Assembly: GCF_018861755.1 (NCBI RefSeq)
Contig: NZ_JAHLEF010000014.1
Coordinates: 1 to 64,000 of the forward strand
Origin: Clostridium sp. CF012
GTDB lineage: Bacteria > Bacillota > Clostridia > Clostridiales > Clostridiaceae
Length of the DNA: 64,000 nt
Direction: 5' to 3'
A program made the position numbers and the translations under genes. This document shows, piece after piece, positions 9,826-19,530 of this stretch; position 1 is the stretch's first letter; each line of letters begins with the position of its first letter. The notes under the pieces are model-generated. The model had not been told where the DNA came from and made no database searches. It worked only from the letters and a program-made list of their open reading frames with translations.

Positions 9826-10572
9826 CTACTTATGAACGATTTCAACTAATTGTTCAACTAGTTTAGTGTCTACTATTTCATAGGCAAAATCATCATTATT
9901 ATAAGCAAAGCTAACATGATTTGTAGTAGTAGTTTTATCTTTTAACCATGCTTTACAAGAACTATGTACTTGTGTAATCCCGGTATATTCCATAAAGTGG
10001 TTAACATTTTTAGCATTGATTCCACTACCTGCTAAAATTTGAATTTCATTTCCAAAATTCAATTGTAAATCTTTCAATAATTCTATTCCTTGAACAGCCT
10101 TATCTTCTAAACCGCTAGTTAGAATACGATCTACACCTAACTTGATTAAAATTTCGATTGTCCCATAAGGATCATGAACACAATCAAAAGCTCGATGGAA
10201 TACTACTTCTTTTTCTTTTCCATACAATTTAATGATATCAATTACTTCTTTCGTTTGTGAAACATTTACATTACCTTTGTCATCTAAGCAACCAAAAGCA
10301 ATTCCATCTGCGCCATGCTCCATCATACTCTTTACATCTAATAGCAGTGTTTCATAGTCTTCACTTTCATAACAGAAACCTGCACCTCTAGGTCTTACCA
10401 TACAAATAACTTTTAAATCCGTATTCTTTTTCGTCAAAACAAGAGTTGCAATACTAGGAGTTAATCCCCCCATATATAGTGCACTATTTAATTCCACTCT
10501 ATCTGCTTTACCTTTGTAAGCTTGTAGACAATCATAATAGCTTCCACAACATACCTCTACTATTTTATTCAT
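9826..10572 (-). CDS. cutC: CutC family protein
   Basis: A TIM-barrel protein of the CutC family, historically linked to copper homeostasis though the biochemical role is unsettled. Family blocks are visible: EVCCGSYYDCLQAYKGKADRVELNSAL at the N-terminus, CMVRPRGAGFCYE in the middle, VVFHRAFDC, and ILTSGLEDKAVQGIE. The 248-residue length is normal. The ATG two codons inside the longest frame has GAGAGG upstream. It reads in the same direction as the GNAT gene, 35 bp downstream. Confidence 0.93.
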   Translation of the reverse strand: MNKIVEVCCGSYYDCLQAYKGKADRVELNSALYMGGLTPSIATLVLTKKNTDLKVICMVRPRGAGFCYESEDYETLLLDVKSMMEHGADGIAFGCLDDKGNVNVSQTKEVIDIIKLYGKEKEVVFHRAFDCVHDPYGTIEILIKLGVDRILTSGLEDKAVQGIELLKDLQLNFGNEIQILAGSGINAKNVNHFMEYTGITQVHSSCKAWLKDKTTTTNHVSFAYNNDDFAYEIVDTKLVEQLVEIVHK

Positions 10573-10761
10573 ATTCAACCTCTCTTTCTAGCTATATTAA
10601 AATTCTTATCTTCATATCTTTAATCCTATAAAACACAATTCAAATAATAAATGTAATATTTTCATATTATCCATACTTTGATTTTACCATAGATATTTAT
10701 AATAAGATGTAGCAAAGTTGAAACACAAAGGTTGAAATAATTATTGATAAACCAGCAACTG

Positions 10762-10790
10762 TTGTAACTGGCACCCTATTCTTTTATAAT
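10762..10790 (+). promoter_or_regulatory. SigA-type promoter for the YdeI-like gene
   Basis: TTGTAA and TATAAT are separated by exactly 17 bp, 58 bp upstream of the start codon at 10848. Confidence 0.65.
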
Positions 10791-10847
10791 GGTAAATAAG
10801 GTTATTGATTAACTCTATTAAACATATAAAAATAAGGGGTGGCACTA

Positions 10848-11306
10848 ATGAACCATGAATTCAAGGCAATTATACAACAGCATGAAAGCTTAAATGCAGC
10901 TTATGTTGAGCCGCCATTTGACGTTAAAGAGGTCTTCGGTTCCAAACGTGTTAAAGTTAAAGCAACTTTTGATGGAGTCGAATATCGTGGATCAGTTGTA
11001 AATATGGTTGGCTGTTCCATGCTCGGTCTTACACAGGAAATTCGAAACAAAATCGGAAAGGGATTTGGCGACGAAGTATTTGTTACCTTAGAAAAAGACA
11101 TCGAAGTGCGCTTAGTAGAAGTTCCTGAAGATTTTGCATCTGTAATGAATTGTGATGAAATCGCTGTATCAACCTTCAAATCACTCTCATTCACAGCCCA
11201 GAAGGAATATGTAAATTGGATCACTTCGGCTAAGCGTGAGGTGACTAGATCGGAACGCATAATAAAGGCAGTCGCTTTATTATCCGAAGGAAAGCGACTT
11301 AGGTAA
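10848..11306 (+). CDS. DUF1905 / YdeI-OmdA-like protein
   Basis: About 152 residues. The N-terminal part (about 15-95) matches the beta-rich DUF1905 fold, with VKVKATFDGVEYRGSVVNMVG and a GDEVFVTLEKD segment. The C-terminal helical part (AQKEYVNWITSAKREVTRSERIIKAV) is the OmdA/YdeI tail. Function is not established for the family. ATG at 10848 is chosen over an in-frame GTG nine bases earlier because AAGGGG lies eight bases before it. A 17-bp spaced promoter lies upstream. Confidence 0.82.
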   Translation: MNHEFKAIIQQHESLNAAYVEPPFDVKEVFGSKRVKVKATFDGVEYRGSVVNMVGCSMLGLTQEIRNKIGKGFGDEVFVTLEKDIEVRLVEVPEDFASVMNCDEIAVSTFKSLSFTAQKEYVNWITSAKREVTRSERIIKAVALLSEGKRLR

Positions 11307-11333
11307 GTATAAGCAAACCCTTCTGCTTAATAA

Positions 11334-11837
11334 CTAAATCAACTGCATCAATCCATACCAAAAGGACCCTAACATTTCTGATAGGGCCCTTAATATTGGC
11401 GAGATTTTTCCAACATACTCAAGATGTGAATCTTGACAAAGGCGCTTAATCCCATCTTCAAAAGGACTTATGCCATATTCAAGCTCATATCCACAAGTAG
11501 TTCTGCCGTAATATTTATTCATGCCATAAAACCTATCTAATACAGCTTTCATTGGAGGTGTACAATACCATGTATATATTGGAGTTGCTAAAATCAAACA
11601 ATCCGCTTTTAAAACTTCTTTAAATATACCTTGCATATAATCTTTTTTAGGACAACCGTAGCCATCAAATACATCTTGGCAAGTCCAGCATGCATCACAA
11701 TATGAAATATTCTTATCGGTTAAAGTTACATATTCGACTTCAACATCCATGCTTTTTAACTTATCAATAAAAGGTTTAAGAAACGTTGCTGCATTACCAT
11801 TATGCCTAAAACTCCCCATAAGTATCAAAACTCTCAT
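11334..11837 (-). CDS. Flavodoxin-like NAD(P)H reductase, probably internally deleted
   Basis: The first 110 residues are a normal flavodoxin-like FMN reductase: MGSFRHNGNAATFL binds FMN phosphate, four cysteines in SYCDACWTCQ plus GYGCPK resemble iron-sulfur flavoproteins, and ATPIYTWYCTPPMKAVLDRFY is the second FMN loop. After MNKYYG the usual strand carrying KKCALITT is missing and the frame jumps to CGYELEYGISPFEDGIKRLC. The last residues are translated from a hairpin terminator (about 11362-11392). The gene is therefore probably non-functional or of altered function. Confidence 0.75.
   Translation of the reverse strand: MRVLILMGSFRHNGNAATFLKPFIDKLKSMDVEVEYVTLTDKNISYCDACWTCQDVFDGYGCPKKDYMQGIFKEVLKADCLILATPIYTWYCTPPMKAVLDRFYGMNKYYGRTTCGYELEYGISPFEDGIKRLCQDSHLEYVGKISPILRALSEMLGSFWYGLMQLI
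11362..11392. terminator. Hairpin terminator inside the 3' end of the flavodoxin-like gene
   Basis: AAGG-CCCTA pairs with TAGGG-CCTT around a 10-base loop. It lies within the last codons of the minus-strand gene, which suggests the original stop codon was lost. It may also serve the convergent gene ending at 11306. Confidence 0.55.
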
Positions 11838-11966
11838 AACATACCTTCCTTGTATAAAATATAAATAATCTTACTTCACAATTATTTACCGTAGCTCAAA
11901 AAATTAACTCAACTATATATTGTACTAATAATTTATTTTAATATAATTATCCACTTTTAATTTAAC

Positions 11967-12836
11967 TTACGCATGTGATAAAGTTGGAAACATTAGCTTT
12001 TTCTTTTCGATATTTTCTAAATCTTTTCCTAAAATAAATAATGTGCAATCTTCCTCGTGAAATTCTTCCATAGTATATCCATTTCCATCATATGGTGTAA
12101 ATCCAAGTGTCACCTTTGTTATTTCACTGCCAAAGGAACTGATTACTTTTTCTAAATTTACTTTATGACTTGCTATAATTTGATAAATAAAAAGATGTTC
12201 TTCTTTAACATCTGCAATAATGTAAGTATCTTCTTCAGCCAAATAAGAAACCGAGTCACTCATAAAACCTGTTGTATAAAATGCAACTAAACCGAGGTTG
12301 TCCAAACTAAATCTATCGTTGCTTATACTATTCTTCACTATATAAAACAGATTTTTCCAGTTAGTTTTATCCGACATATCGACATGTTCTATCTTCTTTA
12401 CATTACTTATAGAATAAATATTTTTGCTATATTGATATTCTTTACTTTTAACAAAACCAAATTTGGGATAGAAATTTACAACACTATCATTACCAAACAG
12501 ATAAATTCCATCTACTTTGTTCTTGTATTCATCGATTACCTTTTCCATAAGATAACGACTCAATCCTTGACCACGATAATCTTTGTCTGTCATAACTGTG
12601 CCAATCTGAACGTAATGTTTCTTTGTACCATCCATATCAAAATCCATTAGGTTAACAGACACATTCGATATAACCTTTTCATCATTAACTAAAGAATAAG
12701 GGATATATTCTTCCCCCCAAAAACCATTGCTGTACCATTCTATAAAATTAATGCCAAATGTTTTTTCAGTTAATTCATTAAGGCTTTTACGTAATTTATC
12801 ATTATTTTTATAATCTATAATATAAGTATATTTCAT
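11967..12836 (-). CDS. GNAT-family N-acetyltransferase
   Basis: About 289 residues. The N-terminal GNAT domain shows HYVQIGTVMTDKDYRGQGLS followed by RYLMEKVIDEY, the acetyl-CoA loop being YRGQGLS, and FYPKFGFVKSKEYQY. The C-terminal half (from about 160) is a second alpha/beta domain of unknown role, as in many two-domain GNATs. Two starts are credible: the ATG used here, with GGGAGGG eight bases upstream, and one 18 codons earlier with AGGGGG upstream. Substrate unknown. Confidence 0.82.
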   Translation of the reverse strand: MKYTYIIDYKNNDKLRKSLNELTEKTFGINFIEWYSNGFWGEEYIPYSLVNDEKVISNVSVNLMDFDMDGTKKHYVQIGTVMTDKDYRGQGLSRYLMEKVIDEYKNKVDGIYLFGNDSVVNFYPKFGFVKSKEYQYSKNIYSISNVKKIEHVDMSDKTNWKNLFYIVKNSISNDRFSLDNLGLVAFYTTGFMSDSVSYLAEEDTYIIADVKEEHLFIYQIIASHKVNLEKVISSFGSEITKVTLGFTPYDGNGYTMEEFHEEDCTLFILGKDLENIEKKKLMFPTLSHA

Positions 12837-13023
12837 TGTCATCACCCTCCCAAAGTCATTCTCATTACTCTTTTTTTGTAAAATTTTCATAATTACCCCC
12901 TACATGTTAGTCTCTAGTATAGTATAATATAGTTTTATTTGTATATAATTTCAAATAAAACTAAACTATCCCTATATATTGTCGATAATTATGTAGCTAA
13001 ACTAAATTTTAGGAGGGATTCAC

Positions 13024-13722
13024 TTGTATAATCGAGTATCATCACTTATGAGTTATAGAAATAACTATAATAATACGTTAAGTACTAATAAAAAAACAAA
13101 TAGTACTAATACTATTAATACAACTACTAACAAATATACTTTGGGTGATTATGATGAACTTAAATTTAATAATAATATTTTGAATGTGAGTAGTGGAACA
13201 AATTATAAAATTAAAACTTTAATGCATGGGTATGCGGCTATATCTGTAAAAGAAAATAATAATGTAGGGTTACTTTTTTATGATATGTGTCCTAATAAAG
13301 ATGTTTCTGAAGCATTTTCGGAAGATGAATTTAATGATATGGCTCAATCAACTAAATTAGTCAAAATTATAGGTGGCAATTATCCTTTAGATGAAAAGTT
13401 GCATTTATTAAGAACCTTTTTCCCAAATTGCCAAGAAGTAAGAGCTAGACTGGAAAGTTTGGGTGCTGAGACTGGAAAAATGATTCAACTTGATAATAAC
13501 TCTGAAAAAGTGCTTCTTGGACCAAGTGGTTGGCTATATACTCAAGAGGACCTTACAAATCTACAACATGGATATAATCATAATGATTTTTTTCAATTTG
13601 GGTATACTGAAAACTCTAAATTTACAATTGATGGTAAAGATTATAAATTAGATAGTACTGGTCACTTAAACATTCCTGAAGGTACTATATGTACACCAGA
13701 TAGAGTTAAAATTACTAAATAG
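13024..13722 (+). CDS. Hypothetical protein with Asn/Thr-rich N-terminus
   Basis: A 232-residue protein I do not recognise. Residues 10-45 are a low-complexity Asn/Thr/Ser tract; the rest is a compact acidic domain with no transmembrane segment or known catalytic motif. The start is TTG, fixed by AGGAGGG seven bases upstream; an ATG ten codons in lacks such a site. The stop is TAG, useful because it shows TAG acts as a normal stop in this genome. Confidence 0.65.
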   Translation: MYNRVSSLMSYRNNYNNTLSTNKKTNSTNTINTTTNKYTLGDYDELKFNNNILNVSSGTNYKIKTLMHGYAAISVKENNNVGLLFYDMCPNKDVSEAFSEDEFNDMAQSTKLVKIIGGNYPLDEKLHLLRTFFPNCQEVRARLESLGAETGKMIQLDNNSEKVLLGPSGWLYTQEDLTNLQHGYNHNDFFQFGYTENSKFTIDGKDYKLDSTGHLNIPEGTICTPDRVKITK

Positions 13723-13885
13723 ATTTGGGGTAGATGGATCATACCTGTAACCAAGGTTAAAGTGACTTATCACTATTACTTTTGAGAGCTTTAATGTTGG
13801 AATTTTTGTAGTAAAGGTGTTTTTGCCTATCCCCTCCAAAAAATATACTTTTTGAAAGATATCGTTAATTTTCAAATGGAAGCAC

Positions 13886-13936
13886 TTAAAACCGGCCACA
13901 TGATGGATATTACTTCCATAATGTGGCCGGTTTTTA
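13886..13936. terminator. Strong bidirectional hairpin terminator
   Basis: A 13-bp GC-rich stem (13888-13900 with 13921-13933) is extended by a second internal pairing, with A and T runs on each side. It marks the boundary between intact chromosomal genes and decayed mobile DNA. Confidence 0.8.
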
Positions 13937-13984
13937 CACGTATGTCGGCTGTACCCGATTATAGAAATAGTAATATACATCCAC

Positions 13985-14345
13985 TGAACTTTGCTTTAAA
14001 TTCATCATAGCCGAATTTTTGAGTAATTGCGTTTACTATATTATTAATCCGATTATCAATATCCCCAAACTCTTTATTATCATCTGTATTGAACCCTTTT
14101 CATTTTTGATTGCATCTATATATGTTTATTAATTTTTTCAACGAATATTGGCATAGCCTTACCATTTAATATACTTTTTCTAACTCTGATAGTAAAAACT
14201 CCTCAACGTATTCCTTGCGTATTTCCTTGTTATCGCAATCTCTTTTCTGTAGTCTACTGCCGTATCTACAGAAATATACCTAAGCTTATTTACAGGCTTT
14301 CTTCCTCCTGTTCCAATTGCTAAAACACCCCATACTCATCCACTA
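13985..14345 (-). pseudogene. Large serine recombinase remnant (C-terminal part)
   Basis: On the minus strand the frames, taken in order with several shifts and stops, spell the C-terminal half of a large serine recombinase: GVLAIGTGGRKPVNKL, then the zinc-ribbon piece CRYGSRLQKRDCDNKEIRKE, then EYVEEFLLSELEK, then the coiled segment NIVNAITQKFGYDEFKAKF. The same blocks occur at 53020-53490, so both derive from one family of integrases. No catalytic domain remains. The following 230 bp to 14577 hold nothing I recognise. Confidence 0.75.
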
Positions 14346-14577
14346 GTACTCTCGGAAACTCTCAAGCCATTGCTAATTCTAGGTTCATTTTTATCTAGAT
14401 ATCAACTTCACCCTAGAATTTCTTCGAGCTTTATATCTTGTGGATAGCCTATATAATCTAAGCTATCCGTAGTATTATCGATTTATTTAAATTAAATACT
14501 TTGAAATAATCCTTGACAGCAATAAAAAAATCGCAAAATGAATTATGTGTATTATTTCCATTTTTCATTTATAAGGA

Positions 14578-15801
14578 GTGATTTTTATGTTAACTGTTAA
14601 GGCTTCACATACTCAATATCAAGATTTTGTTGAAACATTTTTAGAAAAATTCTTTATTCAAAATAATCAACAAATTACTTTGTTTGAGCGTAGCTCAATA
14701 ATAACAAAAATCTGGTCTGCCGACCTAACAGGAATTGTCCCTCTAATACAAAGTACTTATTCCAAATCTAATCAAGGGGCTCCGCCCAAAGATGCGGTAG
14801 CTTTACTCAGATCACTTATCGTCATGGCTTATTGTAAAGAAACTAGCATATCATCTTGGATAAAGACATTACGTTCTGAACCGTTTTATGCAATTCTGTC
14901 AGGCTTTATTCCTGCTTGCTACTCGCCTTCTAAAGCCGAAGGCGTACTTGCCGATCAAATTCCTGGTATAGGTACTTTTTATGATTTTATGGATAGGCTG
15001 ATTCATAAGGATAAAATCCTATATAAATCCAAACTGCGTAAAATTAAACGTAAACCACGTAAAAAACAAAAGAAAAACCAAAAGATGAATAACTCCAAAT
15101 CTGGTGTGGTCGAACGTTTAGTTAAAAGGATCTTAAAATATGATAATTCTAAGCTTTCTGACAGAATAGAATCCAAAATGAACAACATACTTAAAGAATT
15201 ATTTGTTATTCCTTCTTTATCAATGGACATTTTGGGTGACCCTTCTAAACTAAATATCGCCGAAGATGGAACCTGTATGCCTACACAAGCTTCGCCTTAT
15301 GGTAAAAAAGTTTGTGATTGCAAACTTAAACTTGGAGAGCGTTGTGATTGTTATCGAAAGTTTACCGCTCCCAGTGCTAGCTGGGGTTGGGATAGCTTTA
15401 ATGAACACTATTACTATGGTCATACATATCACGGGTTTACTGCCTGTGATAGTTTTTACAGCCTACCTATCCATATTAAATTTGTTAGTGCAGCTCGGCA
15501 TGATTCTGTTACCGGTGTTTATGAACTTAAAGAGCTTGTAGATTTTTATCCTGAAATTAAATTTCATTCTGTAGCCTTAGATTCTGCATATGATTCTAAT
15601 GCCTTTTATCTTTTATGCATGCATTATGGAATAAATCCTATTATTGATTTAAATTCACGTTCTTCAAAACCTTCATCAGGTAGTGATTTTGTTGAACTTG
15701 ATGATAAAGGTATTCCTCATGGTAAAATTTGTGGACACCAGCTTCGTAATTGGGGCATTGTTCGGAAGGAATATAGCTGCCTAATTTATAATCAGTTTTA
15801 A
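14578..15801 (+). CDS. DDE transposase, C-terminally truncated
   Basis: A 407-residue transposase-like protein. The N-terminal DUF772-like segment (APPKDAVALLRSLIVMAYCKETSISSWIKTL) is typical of IS4/IS5-type transposases. The first catalytic Asp is probably in LNIAEDGTCM near residue 225. A cysteine-rich insert CDCKLKLGERCDCYRKF follows, and the second Asp is in SVALDSAYDSNAFYLL near residue 340. The final catalytic Glu region is absent because the frame ends early, and the following 395 bp show no continuation. ATG has AAGGAGTG upstream. Likely a dead insertion-sequence copy. Confidence 0.72.
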   Translation: MIFMLTVKASHTQYQDFVETFLEKFFIQNNQQITLFERSSIITKIWSADLTGIVPLIQSTYSKSNQGAPPKDAVALLRSLIVMAYCKETSISSWIKTLRSEPFYAILSGFIPACYSPSKAEGVLADQIPGIGTFYDFMDRLIHKDKILYKSKLRKIKRKPRKKQKKNQKMNNSKSGVVERLVKRILKYDNSKLSDRIESKMNNILKELFVIPSLSMDILGDPSKLNIAEDGTCMPTQASPYGKKVCDCKLKLGERCDCYRKFTAPSASWGWDSFNEHYYYGHTYHGFTACDSFYSLPIHIKFVSAARHDSVTGVYELKELVDFYPEIKFHSVALDSAYDSNAFYLLCMHYGINPIIDLNSRSSKPSSGSDFVELDDKGIPHGKICGHQLRNWGIVRKEYSCLIYNQF

Positions 15802-16196
15802 CTCAATAACCAGCCTACGGCTTTTTTAAAATAGGGTATGAAAAAGCTTTCTTTGTTATGCCTACAATTAATCTACATATGATTTTCCATCCAAATAAAT
15901 ATTTTTGTTCTTAAATATAGCAATTGTTAATTATTGTTTTCCGAGTACACTCTCTTATATGGTCAAATATTACAGTATTCATAGAAAAAATAGAACTTTT
16001 CAAATGGTTTTGTAACGGTATGTCATATATATTAACAGATGCACCCCAACAGATGTAATACTGTTAAAAAAATGTCCTTTTGTCTAATTACATTAATAAT
16101 ATCACAATATAATATAGAACTTATACCATAATCAATATATTTGTGTTTAATATGATATGATTTTAAATATAACTTTAGATAAAGGGGAAGGTCGAA
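15802..16196. other. Intergenic stretch without recognisable gene
   Basis: AT-rich DNA between the truncated transposase and the PIN-like gene. I find no intact frame, RNA gene or clear inverted repeat that would define an insertion-sequence end. Confidence 0.4.
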
Positions 16197-17177
16197 GTGA
16201 AAATAACAATAAACAAGTCATCAATCCCAATTATTTGGTTAGATGCTTTCTTTTTAATTGAACTATACAAATTAGGTATTGGTAAAAGAGTTGATGTACG
16301 AATAACAAATCTTTATAATTTACTTTTAAGAAAAGTAAAATAGGGAAAAATAATTTGTGTCCTAAATGACCAAATAGAAGAATTGGAAGAAAAGGTTTAT
16401 GAAACCATAACTTCATTTTTAAAATTAACCAATGGAGCTAGGTTTGATTTTTCATCTCTAATAATAGAAACCCAAAAGTTAACCATGATGAAATTCTATT
16501 TGAGAAATGAGGAAAATTGCGTATTTGATTATAGAAAAGCACTTTCGGAAAACTTACCTACTGAAATCGATAATCATAACCCTATTACAATTAATATTGT
16601 TGAAAATCCATCAAATGATCGGTTAGAAGAAAAGAAAAAGAAAAAGACTATGCTAAATAATCAATTCCAATGTTTAAAAGATACCTACTACAAAGGAAAG
16701 AATTTTGATGAACAATTAGAAGATGAATATTTAGGAACATATACTGCTATAAAATCAAATATAATTAAACTTGGAACGTTAATGCAAGGAAAAGGCATAA
16801 ATTCATTTGATGATATGGAGTTATTCACTCAATGCTTTAATCCTATAAAAAAATGGATTGAATTTGGAGGTAGTTCTTCATCAAAAGACTATTTAGATTA
16901 TCTGAAATCTGAAGAATTTAGAATGATACCATACATTCATATAAGCACACTCTTAACCACTGATATTTTTACATCAAAAAAACTTATTCTGCCTACAGGT
17001 GATATAAAAGACATTGAAAATATATCAACTTTATTGCCATATTGTGATTTTATCTTAATTGATGATGAGCAAAGAAGAAGAATAACTAGATTATTGGGTG
17101 AATATAATATATACAATACAAAATGCTTTTCTATAAAAACTATTGATGGTTTAATTTCTAAAATTGAAAAAATATAA
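16197..17177 (+). pseudogene. PIN-like domain protein interrupted by an in-frame TAG
   Basis: GTG at 16197 has AAAGGGGAAGG upstream. The frame gives 48 residues ending RKVK, meets TAG at 16341-16343, and continues in the same frame for 277 residues to 17177. The first part has IIWLDAFFLIELYK, matching the PIN-like first strand and acidic residue. After the stop comes GKIICVLNDQIEEL, and the C-terminus has LPTGDIKDIENISTLLPYCD then FILIDDEQRRR, the later PIN acidic positions. Both halves are needed for the nuclease fold. It is either a recent nonsense mutant or, less likely, read through. A restart at TTG 16383 is possible but would lack the first active-site residue. Confidence 0.7.
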
Positions 17178-17336
17178 TAATCGTTTACCCCTACATTAAA
17201 ACTGTGTAGGGGTTCATTTATATCCACATATTATCACCCACCCAAACACCTTGTTTTTCCCATTCATTACCTGATGACAAAGCACTAAAATTACAATATA
17301 ATTGTGAATGGAAAAAAAACTAAGGGGGACAATCAA

Positions 17337-17894
17337 ATGGCAAAGATGGTAAACTGTAAAGCTTGTAGTAAAGAAATTGCTAAAGGTGTAAACAAATGTG
17401 TTCATTGTGGCAAAGACCAAAGAAACTTTTTTATGAAACATAAGGTATTAACTGTTATTTTAGCACTTGTTATTCTAGGTGGTATCAATTCGGCAATGGG
17501 TGGAGATAAAGGGAGTGCTAGTACAACAGCTCCTGCTACAAGTACAACTGCTAAGAATAAACCTGTAGAAAAAAAGGTAGAAGCATTAAAGGTTTCGGCA
17601 GTTGTTTTAGCAAAAGCTTATGAAGAAAATGAAGTAAAAGCAGACAAAGATTATAAAGGTAAAACCATTGAAACAACAGGGAAAATAGACGATATTGGTG
17701 TTATGCTTGGACAAACTTTCATTATACTTTCGGCAGGAAAAGACTTTGCAATAACAAATGTTCAATGTTTCTTTGATGAAAAAACAGAAATTGATAAAAT
17801 AGCTAGTTTGAAAAAAGGTGACACTGTTACAATACAAGGTGTTGTTGATGGAAAATCAATTAATGTCGGTGTCCAAAAAAGTATATTAAAATAA
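17337..17894 (+). CDS. Zinc-ribbon membrane-anchored protein with OB-fold (tRNA_anti-like) domain
   Basis: A 185-residue protein. The N-terminal zinc ribbon CKACSKEIAKGVNKCVHCG (four cysteines) is followed by a single hydrophobic segment (about 37-52). A Ser/Thr/Ala-rich linker leads to a C-terminal OB-fold of the tRNA_anti-like type (LAKAYEENEVKADKDYKGKTIETTG ... GDTVTIQGVVDG). The ATG has AAGGGGGA seven bases upstream. Similar small proteins are common in Firmicutes and in phage-related regions; the role is unknown. Confidence 0.78.
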   Translation: MAKMVNCKACSKEIAKGVNKCVHCGKDQRNFFMKHKVLTVILALVILGGINSAMGGDKGSASTTAPATSTTAKNKPVEKKVEALKVSAVVLAKAYEENEVKADKDYKGKTIETTGKIDDIGVMLGQTFIILSAGKDFAITNVQCFFDEKTEIDKIASLKKGDTVTIQGVVDGKSINVGVQKSILK

Positions 17895-17937
17895 TTTTTA
17901 ATGAAATGCAATTATAAAGAATAAAATATTTCTTGAA

Positions 17938-17984
17938 ATAATACCTTTGACCTCTTTTAAAAGAGAAGTTGGGGGTATTTTTTT
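17938..17984 (+). terminator. Intrinsic terminator
   Basis: AATACC pairs with GGTATT and an inner CTCTTTT pairs with AAAAGAG; a run of seven T follows. It ends the OB-fold gene. The next 340 bp to 18328 are AT-rich with no gene that I can see. Confidence 0.65.
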
Positions 17985-18328
17985 AATAACTTTTTAGCAA
18001 CATACTACATACCCTTTAAATCATCATTAAACAATTCCTAGTGCATTGGATTTACACTTTAAGTATAATTTATTATCGGAATATTTATACCTGCACCACC
18101 TATATAATATTTACTATCAAAGTTTTTTTAATTACTAGCTAAGAAATATTAATACTACTTATATATAGACGTTATATTTAAAATCGTAAATACACATTTT
18201 AATATGTTTTTTAATTCTCTTTTAATTCCCTTTTAAGATAAACACTCTCAAACACGCATGGTTACGCCATTCTTTTAATTATTTAGGACCTTTAAAGTTC
18301 TAAAACATTGACTGTTTTCCAATTAAAT

Positions 18329-19530
18329 TTCCCCATTGAGATATTCAATTAATAACATTCTCATTCTTAACGATGGTATATAAAGAGTAATATTTTCCCC
18401 GTTTCTTATCCTACTTCTCCAAATCCATTGGATAAGTTCACTTAATCCCCACTTTGTTTCATTAACACTTATACCTTTATCTTGGAAGAACCCTTTATCT
18501 ATAGGGTTAAGAAATCTGTTTACTAAATATGCTAACGATTTTTTATGAGAAAAATCATTTATTGCTCTGACATTACAAGATACAAAACTACTGCTGTAGG
18601 TTATTCTTATCTTTTAACCATGTGGAGGATAATGTGTATTTTTCATCTCCAATCTTATTCAAATTACCTTCATAAATGTTAATTAATAGTTTTATACCAT
18701 TTCTATCTTGTTCCTCTTTTCCTTTATAATCAGAAAGAACATAGTTATCATTTACACAATCAATTGATTTGTATTGGTAATCAACATCATGTAAGTCATA
18801 ATAGTATTTTTGTAATTGGCCCTCAAACAAGTATGTTAGAATATACTTTAAATATGGATACAGGAAATGTCCATACCAATGATTGATTTGCTCCATTACT
18901 GCTTCTAGAGTGTTGATATAAATTATGATTGCTTGCATGGTGCTTTAAGTCATTAAATTCCCCTTCATAATCCATGTAATTTTCACTCCATACAATTCTT
19001 CCGTTACTTTCCATCTCCATTATCCCTTGATTAATCAATGCATCATAATCATGCCTTGAAACTTGTACAGTATCAATAACATTCATAACTTCATCTAATA
19101 TTAACGTATACCCATTTATATAAATCCACTCTATGAAATCTGGTTTGATAGATTTAAATAGTGCGTGGGTACTAATAATATCTTTGCCTTGTTTAATTAA
19201 ATTTTCAAAATCATGCATTTTGCTTCCAAATTTATTTTTTGTATCTGGTGCGTAAAAATTCCTATTTGTAACATTTTTCTTTACCCTATCGGCTTCATCA
19301 TATTTATCGTACCCTGTATACAGGTTATTCTTTCCAATTATTAAGTGAAAAAAATTTGTTTGTTAACACAATAATGTTCTAGCTTTAATGTTTGTAAAAT
19401 CACTATTTTATAAATTTCCACTTTAGTCTTCACTACTTGATAAATGTGAAATGGAAAAGATTTATTGCCCTCTTCAACCCATTTTGATATGCTTTCTATT
19501 ATCTTGAAGTTGTTCTAGTGCATTAAATTT
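18329..19530 (-). pseudogene. Decayed viral-type SF2 helicase
   Basis: Minus-strand frames joined across several frameshifts read as one protein. They give ESISKWVEEGNKSFPFHIYQ, then GKNNLYTGYDKYDEADRVKK, then KDIISTHALFKSIKPDFIEW with a Walker B-like LILDEV. Next comes a middle region with YKSIDCVNDNYVLSDYKG, and finally AINDFSHKKSLAYLVNRF, LSELIQWIWRSRIRNGE and LIEYLNGEI. The pattern fits a phage DEAD-box helicase, but the Walker A loop after FHIYQ is gone and at least three frame changes exist (near 19340, 18920 and 18590). Non-functional. Confidence 0.65.

Noticed and set aside
13666-13980. A leftward 104-residue frame
   Set aside because: It runs over the end of the 13024 gene and a strong terminator hairpin, has no ribosome site and resembles nothing.
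14578-15801. An intact insertion sequence
   Set aside because: No terminal inverted repeats or target duplication could be found and the C-terminal catalytic region is absent.
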